DNA of 64,000 nt from NCBI GenBank assembly GCA_964036195.1, contig OZ038458.1, forward strand, positions 17,063,832 to 17,127,831, written 5' to 3'. This DNA comes from Sphaerolaimus hirsutus (Eukaryota; Nematoda; Chromadorea; Monhysterida; Sphaerolaimidae). The notes under the pieces were generated by a model. It did no database searches and had not been told where the DNA came from. It saw only the letters and a list, made by a program, of their open reading frames with translations. Positions 43,468 to 54,269 of this stretch are shown one piece after another. Each line of letters begins with the position of its first letter. Position 1 is the first letter of the stretch. The position numbers and the translations under genes were made by a program.

Positions 43468-44338
43468 TGGTGATGAAATCACCGCGTACCAGGTGGGACA
43501 ATTCGCTTTTTGAACTAGATACTGTTTTTCAAATTTTTCCGCTTCAAATTTCAACTCGCAAGTTGAGAAGAGATGGAAGGTTACCAGTTAACAACCAAAA
43601 AAAAAACAGGGTAATGTTCAGAAAAGTAACGTGAACTGCTATACGATCGACGTTTGGCTCTGTTTTGGACGTATGCGATTGCGAAGTAGGTAAGCTAAGT
43701 CCAAACATGGCTTTTTAGTGGAAAGCAATGACTTTTCTTGTCTTTTCATGTATGACGCCACAACATGTCCGCCGGGTCGAAATGTCCAGCGGGCTTACAT
43801 GTTTAGGGAGCCTACGTCATTTGAAAAAGCACCAGGAAGTAGGATGCCGCTGCTGGTGCTCATCGGAGCCCGGTAGTGATGGAAAAGCGCCAGGAAAAAT
43901 GGCGCCAGGCGCCAATGGCGCCATTCAAAATAATGGCGCCGGGCGCCAATGGGCGCCAGAGAAAATGGCGCCACGGCGCCATCTGAAAAAATGGCGCCGG
44001 GCGCCAGAAACAATGGCGTCAACGATAAAAGTCACTTTTTAGCATGTATATCATAACAGAAGCTTTTTTAGCAGAGGAATATGTACCGTATTTTCTCCAA
44101 ATACCCCTTGAATTAATGGGTGTTCGAGCGAGCTCCAAAGGCGAGCTCAGACCACATGGGGTATTTCGAAGGAGTATTCCAAATACCCCTTCGAAATACC
44201 CCCTGTGGTCTGAGCTAGCTGGGGAAAAAATAACCCCAACTCAACGTCGACTCCCCCATCTGTAAAAAAGTACATCATGTCTGCAATGAACATGATGTTT
44301 TAATGGCTGCCAATTTACATCGCAGCTACCGTATTACC

Positions 44339-44745
44339 TCGAAATACCCCCATGGGGGTTTATTATTTCGCCAGCAAAATTTGAGGGGGGGTTAATTCGA
44401 GGGGGGGTTTATTCGAGGGGGGGTTTTATTATTTCGCCAGAAATTTTCGTGTATTTCAAAGTGAAGAATACGCTTTTTCTTACACAAAAAGGGTAATAAA
44501 TGTGAGAAAATAGGTTATATTGGGGCTTTATATGTACATCTGTACACAAATGTCCGTATAAGTGCAGCTGCGATGCAAATAAGTAGTAAAAAATACATCA
44601 TGTACATTGCATACATGATGTACATCATTCGGGAGGGGGGTATTTCGAGGGGGGGGGGTTATTATTTCCCCAGCCCATTTTGAGGGGGGGGGGGTTAATT
44701 CGAGGGGGGGTTAATTCAAGGGGGGGATAATTCGAGGTAATACGG
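44339..44745. mobile_element. CCGTATT element nested in hAT-like element
   Basis: Ends CCGTATTACCTCGAAATACC and GAGGTAATACGG with TA on both sides; internal GGGGGGGTTAATTCGAG units. Confidence 0.8.
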
Positions 44746-44749
44746 TATA

Positions 44750-45167
44750 CTGTATTTCCTCGAAATACCCATAGGGGGTTTATTTTTCAGAGTGAGAATT
44801 TAGAGGGGGCAATTTCGGGGGTGGGGGGGGATATTCGATGGGTGGTTGTATTATCTCCCCAGTAAATTTTCGAGACAGAGGGTAGTAAAGATGGGCTTTT
44901 ACATACCAAAAATTGGTAATAAAAGTGACAACACAGCATATAAATATTTAGATGTATCAACGTAGATGGCTACACAAACTATGTAGTCTTATGTGTGGCT
45001 GTGACGCATATTGGCATCGATTAATACATCATGTACCTTGTGTACATGATGTAAATACCTTATTCCCTACGGAGGTATTTCGAGGGGGGTATTTTTTACT
45101 CAGCTCGAAAACACATGGGGGTATTTCAAGGGAGGTTAATTCTAGGGGGTACTTCAAGGAAATACGG
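44750..45167. mobile_element. CCGTATT-family element, adjacent second copy
   Basis: Ends CTGTATTTCCTCGAAATACC and CAAGGAAATACGG, flanked by TA; it abuts the previous copy four bases away. Confidence 0.75.
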
Positions 45168-45504
45168 TACATTGACTGCTTTGTGCAACGATCTACGATA
45201 AAATGTCATATTTGTTCACATTTATTCGCGAAATTTTGGCGCCATTTCTGGCGCCATCCAAAACAATGGCGCCGGGCGCCAAATCGGCGCCAGCGAAAAT
45301 GGCGCCAAGCGCCAAGGGCGCCATGGCGCCATTCGAAATAATGGCGCCAGATGGCGCAACAGAAAAGGGCGCCAAGCGCCAATGGCGCCATGGCGCTGGC
45401 GCCCTTTGGCGCCATTAAAGGGCGCCAGCACCATGGCGCCATTCCATCACTAGAGCCCGGCACTCGATGCCTTTTCGTCCTAGTCGCACGTCCTTCAATT
45501 TCAG

Positions 45505-45565
45505 GATCGCATTGTGTAAATTTAATCAACTTCGATACGATCCAGAGATAGCCGCCAGATTTTTT
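45505..45565 (+). pseudogene. Stray decayed copy of METTL3 exon 10
   Basis: After TCAATTTCAG the sequence reads as a diverged METTL3 exon 10: IALCKFNQLRYDPEIAARF against [21 protein letters not shown] in the intact gene (37267-37333), with net loss of bases. Flanks match too: AAAAAGCACCAGGAAGTA (43824) and CGGCACTCGATGCC (45459) correspond to METTL3 intron 9 near 37180-37235, and CTTTTTACTTTTC corresponds to the start of intron 10. The copy is split by the hAT-like element at 43874-45452. It shows that the METTL3 3' end was duplicated together with the neighbouring peptide gene. Confidence 0.8.
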
Positions 45566-45612
45566 GTTACCGCTGTCTTTTTACTTTTCGTTGTTTCCAA
45601 CTCGATAAGTAG

Positions 45613-45927
45613 GTATACTCGACGGACCGCAAAGTATGCGCCTGAAATTACTTATGTCTTCGTCGATAACGTGCCAGCACGACACTTATGAATGCACTTT
45701 CACAACAAAAAAAAAACATTTTAAAAAAGCAGATTCGCGTACAAGCGACGAAAGTTTTTTCCTGAAACCTTTTTTCCTTTTTCTTTTTTTCGTTTCTTTT
45801 ATTTCGTTTTCTTTTTTCTTCGTTTTTTTCCCTGATCTTTGTTGGAACAATTTTTTTTTTCTGAATGATGACGTCATGGTGGAGTGTTTCTCTCAGAGAA
45901 ACGCATAGCATGCTGTCCGCGGAGTAT
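45613..45927. mobile_element. MITE with ATACTCGACGGACCGCA ends
   Basis: Left end TATACTCGACGGACCGCA, right end in inverse TATACTCCGCGGACAGCA. The interior has T-rich and TTTTCTTTTTTC tracts and CGTACAAGCGACG. An inverted relative is at 54675-54938. 45928-46197 has no other gene. Confidence 0.7.
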
Positions 45928-46197
45928 ATTTTGCATTGAATTTGTTTGGCTACTTATTCAGTTGTGCTTCTTGTGGTCTTGGTGGTATTATCACGTGACA
46001 GTAGGACAACCAATAAGACAGCCTGGCAAGCTGCAGCAAAAGGGAGAAAGTAAAATATAAAAATACCCAACACTTGATCGCATTGACAACGTGTCGGTTG
46101 TTGGTCAGTAGGTTCACTTTGTTGATTTTTATTCGGTGTGAATTTACTGCAGATTGCAGTTTGTATTTATCTAAACAATTGTTCAACTTTCTGACGC

Positions 46198-46203
46198 TTT
46201 ATT
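46198..46203 (-). other. Polyadenylation signal of peptide gene at 46.7 kb
   Basis: AATAAA on the minus strand, in a context (CAATAAAGCGTCAGAAAG) matching that at 38918. It is ~530 bases after the stop codon, of which ~330 are the inserted TTAA element. Confidence 0.6.
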
Positions 46204-46281
46204 GTCGGTTACGCGATAACTGCTCGCCACTAGCAAATAAAAACACATTAAAGTCCTTCCAGAAAATAATTTTTTCATTAA

Positions 46282-46608
46282 GCCGAGATTACAGCTCAGT
46301 GTCGAGTTGACGTAAAATGACGATGTAAAATTACGTCGTAAAATTGATTACATCCGAACGGATAAAGATATGATGCTGGAATTTCATAACAGGATTGTCC
46401 TGGTAATTGTGATCCATATCCAAGAATTTTTTTGAAAAATATGAAGTCATTAAGTTGATATTAATTTTACGTCTAAATTCTGTCATTTTACGGCACTGCT
46501 GACATTTTACACCGAACATTTTACGTTAAATACATTTTACATCAACCACATTTTACTTCAAACTTTACGTCGACATTTTACATTTTATGCTTGGGCTGTA
46601 ATCTCGGC
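46282..46608. mobile_element. TTAA-flanked element in the 3' UTR of paralog C
   Basis: TIRs GCCGAGATTACAGC / GCTGTAATCTCGGC flanked by TTAA on both sides; internal TTTTACGTC / GACGTAAAAT units. Absent at the equivalent place 3' of the gene at 39125. Another, rearranged, copy starts at about 62443. TTAA targets fit piggyBac-like mobilisation. Confidence 0.75.
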
Positions 46609-46732
46609 TTAATAAAAATTGTAATTTTTTGCCATCACTCTAAGCATTATACTGTGTATACTCAATCACATTCACTGACCCAGCAAAAAAATCGGTAGTC
46701 ACGTGCAAATAGATGTGGCCATTAGTATAAAT

Positions 46733-47114
46733 TCATCCAGAATGTAACTTGTTATTCAGATTATACCTAAGTGTAGGTATACCTTTAATTTCGTCTAACG
46801 ATTTAACCACGACTGCGCCGGCGTGCTTGCAGTTGCACCATTCCGGGCCGTGGCTCTTGTCGATGATGCAATAGCAGATTTGCGCGTGGGTGCCGCACGT
46901 GACGCTCACCAACAACAACTGGGGGCAGTCCCGGACCCTGGAAAATGTCTGAAAATGTTTTGTAAAGTGTCGGATGTCATGTAAAATGCCCTGTAAAATG
47001 GCAAACACGTTTGTCATTGCACAGGGCATTTTACATGTCTTTTGACACATTGCATGACACGTGACAATTTACAGGGTCTGGGACTGGCACCAGAATGGGC
47101 AGCAAATGATTCAT
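46733..47114 (-). CDS. Small secreted cysteine-rich peptide (paralog C)
   Basis: Exons 47114-47091 and 46918-46733 give 69 residues: MNHLLPIL, then LLLVSVTCGTHAQ completing a signal peptide, then CYCIIDKSHGPEWCNC (C-x-C-x10-C-x-C) and a longer tail ending KLHSG. Signal peptide and intron are as in paralog B, but the mature part and tail have diverged strongly (NRGEGYQ against IIDKSHGP). The intron is a 172-nt introner-like element at the same site as in paralog B. Duplicated with the end of METTL3. The TATA box is 608 bases upstream because a TTAA-flanked element sits in the leader. Function unknown. Confidence 0.8.
46919..47090 (-). mobile_element. Introner forming the whole intron of paralog C
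   Basis: GTGCCAGTCCCAGACCCTG to GGGTCCGGGACTGCCCCCAG on the minus strand, between codons 8 and 9 of the signal peptide. Orthologous by duplication to the intron at 39290-39461. Confidence 0.85.
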
Positions 47115-47216
47115 GGTGTCCGTATTGGTGCCCGCTATGCTTCGTTAGCACCGATTTTTTTAAATCTGAATGTAGGTAGGCGTTGGAAATTTAGTGACGG
47201 GGTTAAAGCCGGAGTT

Positions 47217-47637
47217 TAAGCACAGACAAATAATTAGGAGCTGAAGCGAAAAATTCAGTGTCGACAATTTGCAAATGCTCGAGAACGCTTAGAGAGATCT
47301 ATCCCCAAATTGAGATGATGAAATCACCAAGAGTTCTCCAAAAAGTTCTCCAGTAGTTTTCGAAATATAATTTTAAAATAAAAATTTCGCTATTTGTCGG
47401 CAATTCCAACCAGAAGTGTTGCCGACAAATAATAGCGAAATTTTCAATTTTGATTTATATCTTAAGAACCACTCTGGAGCTTTTTGGATAATTTTTGGGC
47501 AAGATGTAGACATCGGTTAGTGCTTTCAACATCTCGATTTGGGGATGGATATCTCTAAGCGTTCGTGAGTATTTGTAATTTGACGACACGGAATTTGTCG
47601 CTTCAGCTCCTATTTGTCATTGTGCTGTAACTCCGGC
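47217..47637. mobile_element. TTAA-flanked element in the 5' leader of paralog C
   Basis: TIRs AGCCGGAGTTTAAGCAC and, in inverse, AGCCGGAGTTACAGCAC; both arms continue with GACAAAT and AGGAGCTGAAGCGA. TTAA on both sides (47213-47216, 47638-47641). The leaders of paralogs A and B run through this point uninterrupted. A near-identical inner arm TATTTGTCGGCAA is mirrored near 47390-47430. Confidence 0.8.
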
Positions 47638-47721
47638 TTAACAATAGCAGAAAGATTCGCTTTAATGACGACAAAAGCAAATGCAAAAATTGTGGTGCCT
47701 TTCTGCAAGTGTGGATATCGC

Positions 47722-47728
47722 TTTTATA
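47722..47728 (-). promoter_or_regulatory. TATA box of paralog C
   Basis: TATAAAA in the conserved block AGTTATAAAAGCGATATCC on the minus strand. Confidence 0.6.
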
Positions 47729-48308
47729 ACTGAATCAGCAGTGCACTGCACAATATGGCATGTGATTCGGGAATTTGAATGCGCATGGATGCATTGTGTT
47801 TGCAGGTAGTTAGACAAAACTGACTACAGCGGATTTCTTATAGCTTTGTCGATGTCTTTGTGTCTATTATTGTGTCGTTGATATGCAGAATCGTTCTGAA
47901 CATCTGTCGCAATGCAATTTAGATTTTATCACGAAAATACAACAAAATGTATTTCAAAACGTGAATTTGATTCGGTATTTTTATTTTGCATCCATGGAAA
48001 TCCATTTGATGCAATAAAATGCCGTCATTCCCGTGGCACCATCCCATACTCCAACACAAATATTGGTGAAAAACGCATTTCATTTTTGTTTACGACCGTG
48101 AACCCAATATATGCGCCATTCATCCACCAGATGCATCAGAACGAATGTGCTGTTTTTAAGGATTATCATTCCATACGAATTTGTTCTTTGTGCCTGGCTG
48201 GTTGGTATTGCTGCTGGCTGTTCAGCACACGCATCATGTGCTGTCGTACTGAGGGCTAGCATTGCAATGTTATCTGTAAAAACAGATTGTTTTTTTCTTC
48301 TGTTTTTC
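47729..48308. other. Upstream of paralog C, no recognised gene
   Basis: Shares upstream sequence with 39660-39790 and 61810-61950 (GATGCATTGTGTTTGCAGGTA). A 115-codon plus-strand frame (47912-48259) shows no recognisable domain and is left uncalled. Confidence 0.45.
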
Positions 48309-48581
48309 CCCTGATTTTCTTTTCGCAGCGGCATGCCTAAAGCGTGCACGCCCGCCACCAATTCGCTATGCCCATAAGGAAATCTGCGGGCGCTTGCGTA
48401 ATTGGTCGTAAAGCTAGGTGGTGGAAAAGTGACAATTACGCGTTTGCATGAATAACTTGTGAACGAGTGGAGCTATCGCAGCCTTACAACCAATTACGCA
48501 AGCGTCTGCCGACATCCTTATCGGTAAGGCGGATTAGTGGCGCGCGCACACGCATTTTGGCATGCCGCTGCGAAAATACAA
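48309..48581. mobile_element. Foldback MITE with TTTTCGCAGCGGCATGCC ends
   Basis: Left TTTTCGCAGCGGCATGCC and right GGCATGCCGCTGCGAAAA are inverse of each other; inner ACCAATTACGCAAGCG and CGCTTGCGTAATTGGT also pair. A related fragment is at 57600-57660 and the AATTACGCGTTTG... block recurs at 48675 and 58465. Confidence 0.75.
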
Positions 48582-49379
48582 AGAGAAGAAAAAAACTGAA
48601 AAAACAATCCCAATCCCGATCCGGGTCCCGAAAAGTCGATCCCGTTTGAAACCTATCACGGGGTGGTCGTGGTGGTAAAGTGACTATTACGCGTTTGCAT
48701 GAATAACTTGAGAACGAGTGGAGCTATCGCAACCATATTTTCAGCGATCCTTTCCTATGTAGTTGTTAATGTTGACCTAAAATTTGACGTTAATACGACC
48801 ACCCAGTGACAAGTTATTCGAAATCTAGTGGGGGCGTCTAAATTGCCGCCCCCTGTACCTATATCCAACCCAATTATCAGTGGATATTACGCGCCTGCCG
48901 CACATCAAAACATATACAATTGTGAAAGAATTGCGTGCTAGGTATGCCTAATGTAAAAGATAGGACGCACAATCACAGGCCTCATTGTGCCCAATTCGTG
49001 TGTGTTTTTGCACACAATGCAGTCACTATTTATTAGTACAAATGCCCTGTACAAACACGATCCACAATCTTGACAAACAGGGTTAGTAGATGGCAAAGTT
49101 GCTTCCCAAGAATGCAATTGCACATGTATAGGGGGTTGACTTGAGTTTTTAGGGGCTGAGTTTACAATTCAGGGTTGAGTTGATGGGTGTTTATAAATTA
49201 GGGTTGAGTTGACAGAAGTTTAAAAATAAGGGGCTGTTGACACAAGTTCACAAATTAGAGGCCGAGTTTATGGGAGTTGAGTTGATGGGTGTTTGCCAAA
49301 TTAGGGGCTGAGTTTATGGGAGTTAACAATAACATTACCATAATCCATAAGTGAGGCCCCCGGGGCTAAAAAATATAAA
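48582..49379. other. No gene recognised; repeat fragments
   Basis: 48596-48660 has ATCCCGATCC units of the hAT-like subfamily at 35055. 49130-49330 has loose repeats of AGGGGCTGAGTTTA leading into the satellite. Confidence 0.5.
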
Positions 49380-52030
49380 TTGTGATATAATGCATTTGTG
49401 GGTTACTGATTACAATGATTTGAAATATGCACTCCATTCTGACAGTACATTACAATAACCCTGAAATTGAACCCAAAATGGGGCCAAAACTTTCAAATTG
49501 TGAAATGATGCATTGTGGGTTTCTAATTGCACTGATTTGATATATAATGCACTCCATTTTGACACTACATTACCATAACCCTGAAAATGAACCACTGGGG
49601 CCAAAAACTTTCAATTTGTGAAATGATGCAATTTTGGGTTTCTGATTGCACTGATTTCAAATTTAGGTTTCTGATTGCACTGATTTGATATATGCACTCC
49701 ATTGACACTACATTACCATAACCCGTTAATGAACCCATGGGGCCAAATACTTTCAATTTGAGAAATGATGCATTTTTGGGTTTCTGATTGCACTCATTTG
49801 AAATATGCACTTCATTTTGACACTACATTACCATAACCCTGAAAATGAACCACTGGGGCCAAAAACTTTCAATTTGTGAAATGATGCATTTTTGGGTTTC
49901 TGATTGCACTGATTTCAAATTTGGGTTTCTGATTGCACTGATTTGATACATGCACTCCATTTTGACACTACATTACCATAACCCTCAAAATGGACCCATG
50001 GGGTTAAATACTTTCAATTTGAGAAATGATGCATTTTCGGGTTTCTGATTGCACTCATTTGAAATATGCACTTCATTTTCACACTACATAACCATAACCC
50101 TAAAATGAACCCCCTGGGCCAAAAACTTTCAAACCATAAAATGATGGATTTGTGGGTTTCTGAGTGTAGCGATTTCAAATATGCCCAGGGCTTAAAAAAT
50201 TAGAAATTGTGAAATGATTCAATGTGGGTTTCTAATTGCACTGATTTGAAATATGCACTCTGTTTTGACACTACATAACCCTGAAAACTACATAACCATA
50301 ACCCTGAAAATGAACCTCTGGAGCCAAAAACTTTCAATTTGTGAAATCATTCATTTTTGGGTTTCTGATTGCACTGATTTCAAATTTGGGTCTCTGATTG
50401 CACCAATTTGATATATGCACTCCATTTTGACACTACATTACCATAACCCTAAAAATGAACCCATGGGGCCAAATACTTTCAATTTGAGAAATGATGCATT
50501 TTTGGGTTTCTGATAGCACTCATTTGAAATATGCACTTCATTTTGACACTACATTACCATAACCCTAAAATGAACCCCCTGGGCCAAATACTTTCAAACC
50601 ATAAAATGATGGATTTGTGGGTTACTGAGTGTAGCGATTTCAAATATGCCCAGGGCTTAAAAAATTAGAAATTGTGAAATGATTCAATGTGGGTTTCTAA
50701 TTGCACTGATTTGAAATATGCACTCTGTTTTGACACTACATAACCCTGAAAACTACATAACCATAACCCTGAAAATGAAGCTCTGGAGCCAAAAACTTTC
50801 AATTTGTGAAATCATTCATTTTTGGGTTTCTGATTGCACTGATTTCAAATTTGGGTCTCTGATTGCACCAATTTGATATATGCACTCCATTTTGACACTA
50901 CATTACCATAACCCTAAAAATAAACCCATGGGGCCAAATACTTTCAATTTGAGAAATGATGCATTTTCGGGTTTCTGAAAGCACTCATTTGAAATATGCA
51001 CTTCATTTTGACACTACATTACCATAACCCTAAAAATGAACCCCCTGGGCCAAAAACATTCAAACCATAAAATGATGGATTTGTGGGTTTCTGAGTGTAG
51101 CAATTTCAAATATGCCCAGGGCTTAAAAAATTAGAAATTGTGAAATGATTTGATGTGGGTTTCTAATTGCACTGATTTGAAATATGCAATCCATTTTGAC
51201 ACTACAAAACCCTGAAAACTACATAACCATAACCCTGAAAATGAACCTCTGGAGCCAAAAACTTTCAATTTGTGAAATCATAAATTTTCAGGTTTCTGAT
51301 TTCACTCATTTGAAATATGCACTTCATTTTCACACTACATTACCATAACCATAAAAATGAACCCCCTAAGCCAAAAACTTTCAAATCATAAAATGATGCA
51401 TTTGTGGGTTTCTGATTGTAGTGATTTCAAATATGCACTCCATTTTGACACTACATTACTAAAACCCTGAAATTGAACCCCTAGACCCAAAAATTTCTTA
51501 TTGTGAAATGATGCATTTTGCAGGTTTCTAATTGCACTGATTTGAAATGACTCAATTTCAACTCTACATTACTGTAAGCCTTTAATTGAACCCATGGGGC
51601 TAATAAATTAGAAATTGTGAAATGATGCATTTGTGGCTTTTTGATTGCCTTGATTTGAAATATGCACTTCATTTTGACACTACATTACCATAACCCTGAA
51701 AATGAACCCCCAGGGCCAAAAATTTTCAAATCATAAAATGATGTGTTTGTGGGTTTCTGATTGTAGCGATTTCAAATATGCACTCCATTTTGACACCACA
51801 TTACTAAAACCCTGATAATGAACCCCTGGGCACAAAAACTTTCAATTTGTGAAATGATGCATTTGTGGGTTTTTTATTGCACTGATTTGAGATGTGCACT
51901 CCATTTCTACTCTACATTACCATAACTTTTTAAGTCTAACCCCTGGGGCTAAAAAATTGAAAATTGTGAATTGATGCATTTGTGGATTGATGATAGTGAT
52001 TTTTTGAAATATTCATACCATTTTCCAAAT
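49380..52030. repeat. Satellite, ~120-150-bp monomers in a ~465-bp higher-order unit
   Basis: Recurring words GACACTACATTACCATAACC, AACTTTCAATTTGTGAAATG and GGGTTTCTGATTGCACTGAT repeat every 120-150 bases. A longer block starting CCCTAAAATGAACCCCCTGG recurs at about 50097, 50563 and 51027, giving a higher-order period near 465. No coding sequence. Confidence 0.9.
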
Positions 52031-52079
52031 TAGGGGCTGAGTTTACAGGAGTTTCCAAACTAGGGGCTGTGTTTACAGG

Positions 52080-53560
52080 ATTTAGAGGGGGTCCCCATGG
52101 GGTGCCATTTTTGGGAGGTCTCCAGGGGGTGCCATTTTCTGGAGGTACATATGGGGGTGCCATTTCAAGGGGGTCCACATGGGATGCCATTTTTTGGGTG
52201 GTCCCCAGGGGTGCCATTTTTTGGTGGTCCTCAGGGGGGTGCTATATTTTTTTTTGCGGGGGGGGGGGTCCATATGGGGTGCCATTTTGAGGGGGGGTCC
52301 CCAGGGGGGTGCCATTTTTGGAGAGTCACCAGGGGGAGCCAACTTTGGGTGGGTCCCCAGGGGGTGCCATTTTTGTGGGGGTTCCTAGGGGGTGCCATGT
52401 TTGGGGGGTCCCCAGGGGTGCTATTTTTGGGGGGTCCCAAGGGGGTGCCATTTTTAGGGGGTCCCTAAGGGGTGCCATTTTCTGGTGGTCCTCAGGGGGT
52501 GCCATATTTGTGGGGCCCTAGGGGGTCCCATTTTTGGGCGGTTCCCAGGGGGTGCCACTTTTGGGGGGTTCCCCAGGGGGTGCCATTTGGAGGGGGGTCC
52601 CCATTGGGGTGTCAGTTTTTGCAAGCCTCTGAGAAGTGGGTACCTAAAGCAGGATTCTCTCCAACCTTCAGTTGGGTTTTGTAGAGTCACCAGGGGGAGC
52701 CAACTTTGGGTGGGTCCCCAGGGGGTGCCATTTTTGTGGGGGTTCCTAGGGGGTGCCATGTTTGGGGGGTCCCCAGGGGTGCTATTTTTGGGGGGTCCCT
52801 AAGGGGTGCCATTTTTGGGGGGTCCCTAAGGGGTGCCATTTTTTGCTGGTCCTCAGGGGGTGCCATATTTGTGGGGCCCTAGGGGGTCCCATTTTTGGGC
52901 AGTTCCCAGGGGGTGCCACTTTTGGGAGGTTCCCCAGGGGGTGCCATTTGGAGGGGGGTCCCCATTGGGGTGTCAGTTTTTGCAAGCCTCTGAGTAGTGG
53001 GTACCTATAGCAGGATTCTCTCCAACCTTCAGTTGGGTTTTGTGGTTCTCTACAATTTATACCACAAGGATTTACAAACACAAAAAGAACAGCAAAGCAC
53101 AAATGTAACCAATTGAAGATTACAACAAAGTTTGACACCTTGCAAAAACCACACTATCATATCACAAAACCTATACCACACAGAATGCACAGGGTCCCCA
53201 GGGGGGTGCCATTTTTGGAGAGTCCCCAGGGGGAGCCAACTTTGGGTGGGTCCCCAGGGGGTGCCATTTTTGTGGGGGTTCCTAGGGGGTGCCATGTTTG
53301 GGGGGTCCCCAGGGGGTGCTATTTTTATGGGGTCCCAAGGGGGTGCCATTTTTGGGGGGGCCCTAAGGGGTGCCATTTTCTGGTGGTCCTCAGGGGGTGC
53401 CATATTTGTGGGGCCCTAGGGGGTCCCATTTTTGGGCGGTTCCCAGGGGGTGCCACTTTTGGGAGGTTCCCCAGGGGGTGCCATTTGGAGGGGGGTCCCC
53501 ATTGGGGTGTCAGTTTTTGCAAGCCTCTGAGTAGTGGGTACCTATAGCAGGATTCTCTCC
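52080..53560. repeat. G-rich minisatellite, GGTCCCCAGGGGGTGCCATT units
   Basis: Units of about 29-30 bases (GGGGGTGCCATTTTTGGGG type) are organised in larger blocks of ~360 and ~540 bases: GGATTCTCTCCAACCTTC recurs at about 52651, 53012 and 53551. The strong strand bias in G makes long overlapping frames on both strands (glycine-rich on plus, proline/tryptophan-rich on minus); these are not genes. Confidence 0.9.
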
Positions 53561-53993
53561 AACCTTCAGTTGGGTTTTGTGGTTCTCTACAATTTATACC
53601 ACAAGGATTTACAAACACAAAAAGAACAGCAAAGCACAAATGTAACCAATTGAAGATTACAACAAAGTTTGACACCTTGCAAAAACCACACTATCATATC
53701 ACAAAACCTATACCACACAGATTGCACACTGCACACCATCATACCAAATCGCAAACTGTCTACATTTTACTACCGAGTTTCATGCCCAACCATTTTACAG
53801 AAGTTTACAAAAATCCATTCCAAAACATTGCATCTTTGGTATTGGTCTTGTTATTGTTGGTAGATTACATACCGCATTTCAAAACACATGCCTAGCATGT
53901 GGGCAAACTTAACTAAAGTATCATATTTTCTCCAATGGTATTAATTGTAGAGAACCACAAAACCCGACCGAAGGTCGGAGAGAATCCTGCTAG
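53548..53993. mobile_element. TIR element with AGGATTCTCTCC ends
   Basis: Left arm TAGCAGGATTCTCTCCAACC then GGGTTTTGTGGTTCTCTAC; right arm is the inverse (GTAGAGAACCACAAAACCC, GGAGAGAATCCTGCTA). The left arm is also the recurrent junction of the minisatellite blocks, so the element and the array have evolved together. 53994-54269 has nothing recognised. Confidence 0.7.
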
Positions 53994-54269
53994 TCCAAGA
54001 CAAATTCAGTGCACACGCCGCTGAAACTGCGACGTTGGCAGTTAGCTGCATTTTGTTGAATGGTGATGCGCATCTTTGAAGTCATGGTCAATTAGTCTTC
54101 TTCTAAATTTTGACATTAGGTATATAAATTTTTGAAAATTTTATTTTTGTGAACAATAGCACGCTTTCTCGGTCGTTTGCTATGTCAGATTGCATTCAGG
54201 TCGCGATAAAGTAAATAAAATAAATATTCAGAAAAAGTTGTCAAGACGCTCCGCCCAGCGCTACCGTAA

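Larger units (their letters stand above)
43874..45452. mobile_element. hAT-like element with GGCGCC palindromes
   Basis: TIRs TAGTGATGGAAAAGCGCC / GGCGCCATTCCATCACTA are flanked by the exact 8-bp duplication GAGCCCGG (43866-43873, 45453-45460). It interrupts a copy of METTL3 intron 9 sequence. Two CCGTATT elements are nested inside (44339-44745 and 44750-45167). Confidence 0.85.

Noticed and set aside
47912-48259. 115-codon plus-strand frame
   Set aside because: No recognisable domain, ordinary AT-rich composition, opposed to the promoter side of paralog C; kept only as a note.
52097-53547. Long overlapping glycine-rich (plus) and proline/tryptophan-rich (minus) frames up to 144 codons
   Set aside because: Pure translation of a G-rich minisatellite; periodic, no start context, open in several frames at once.
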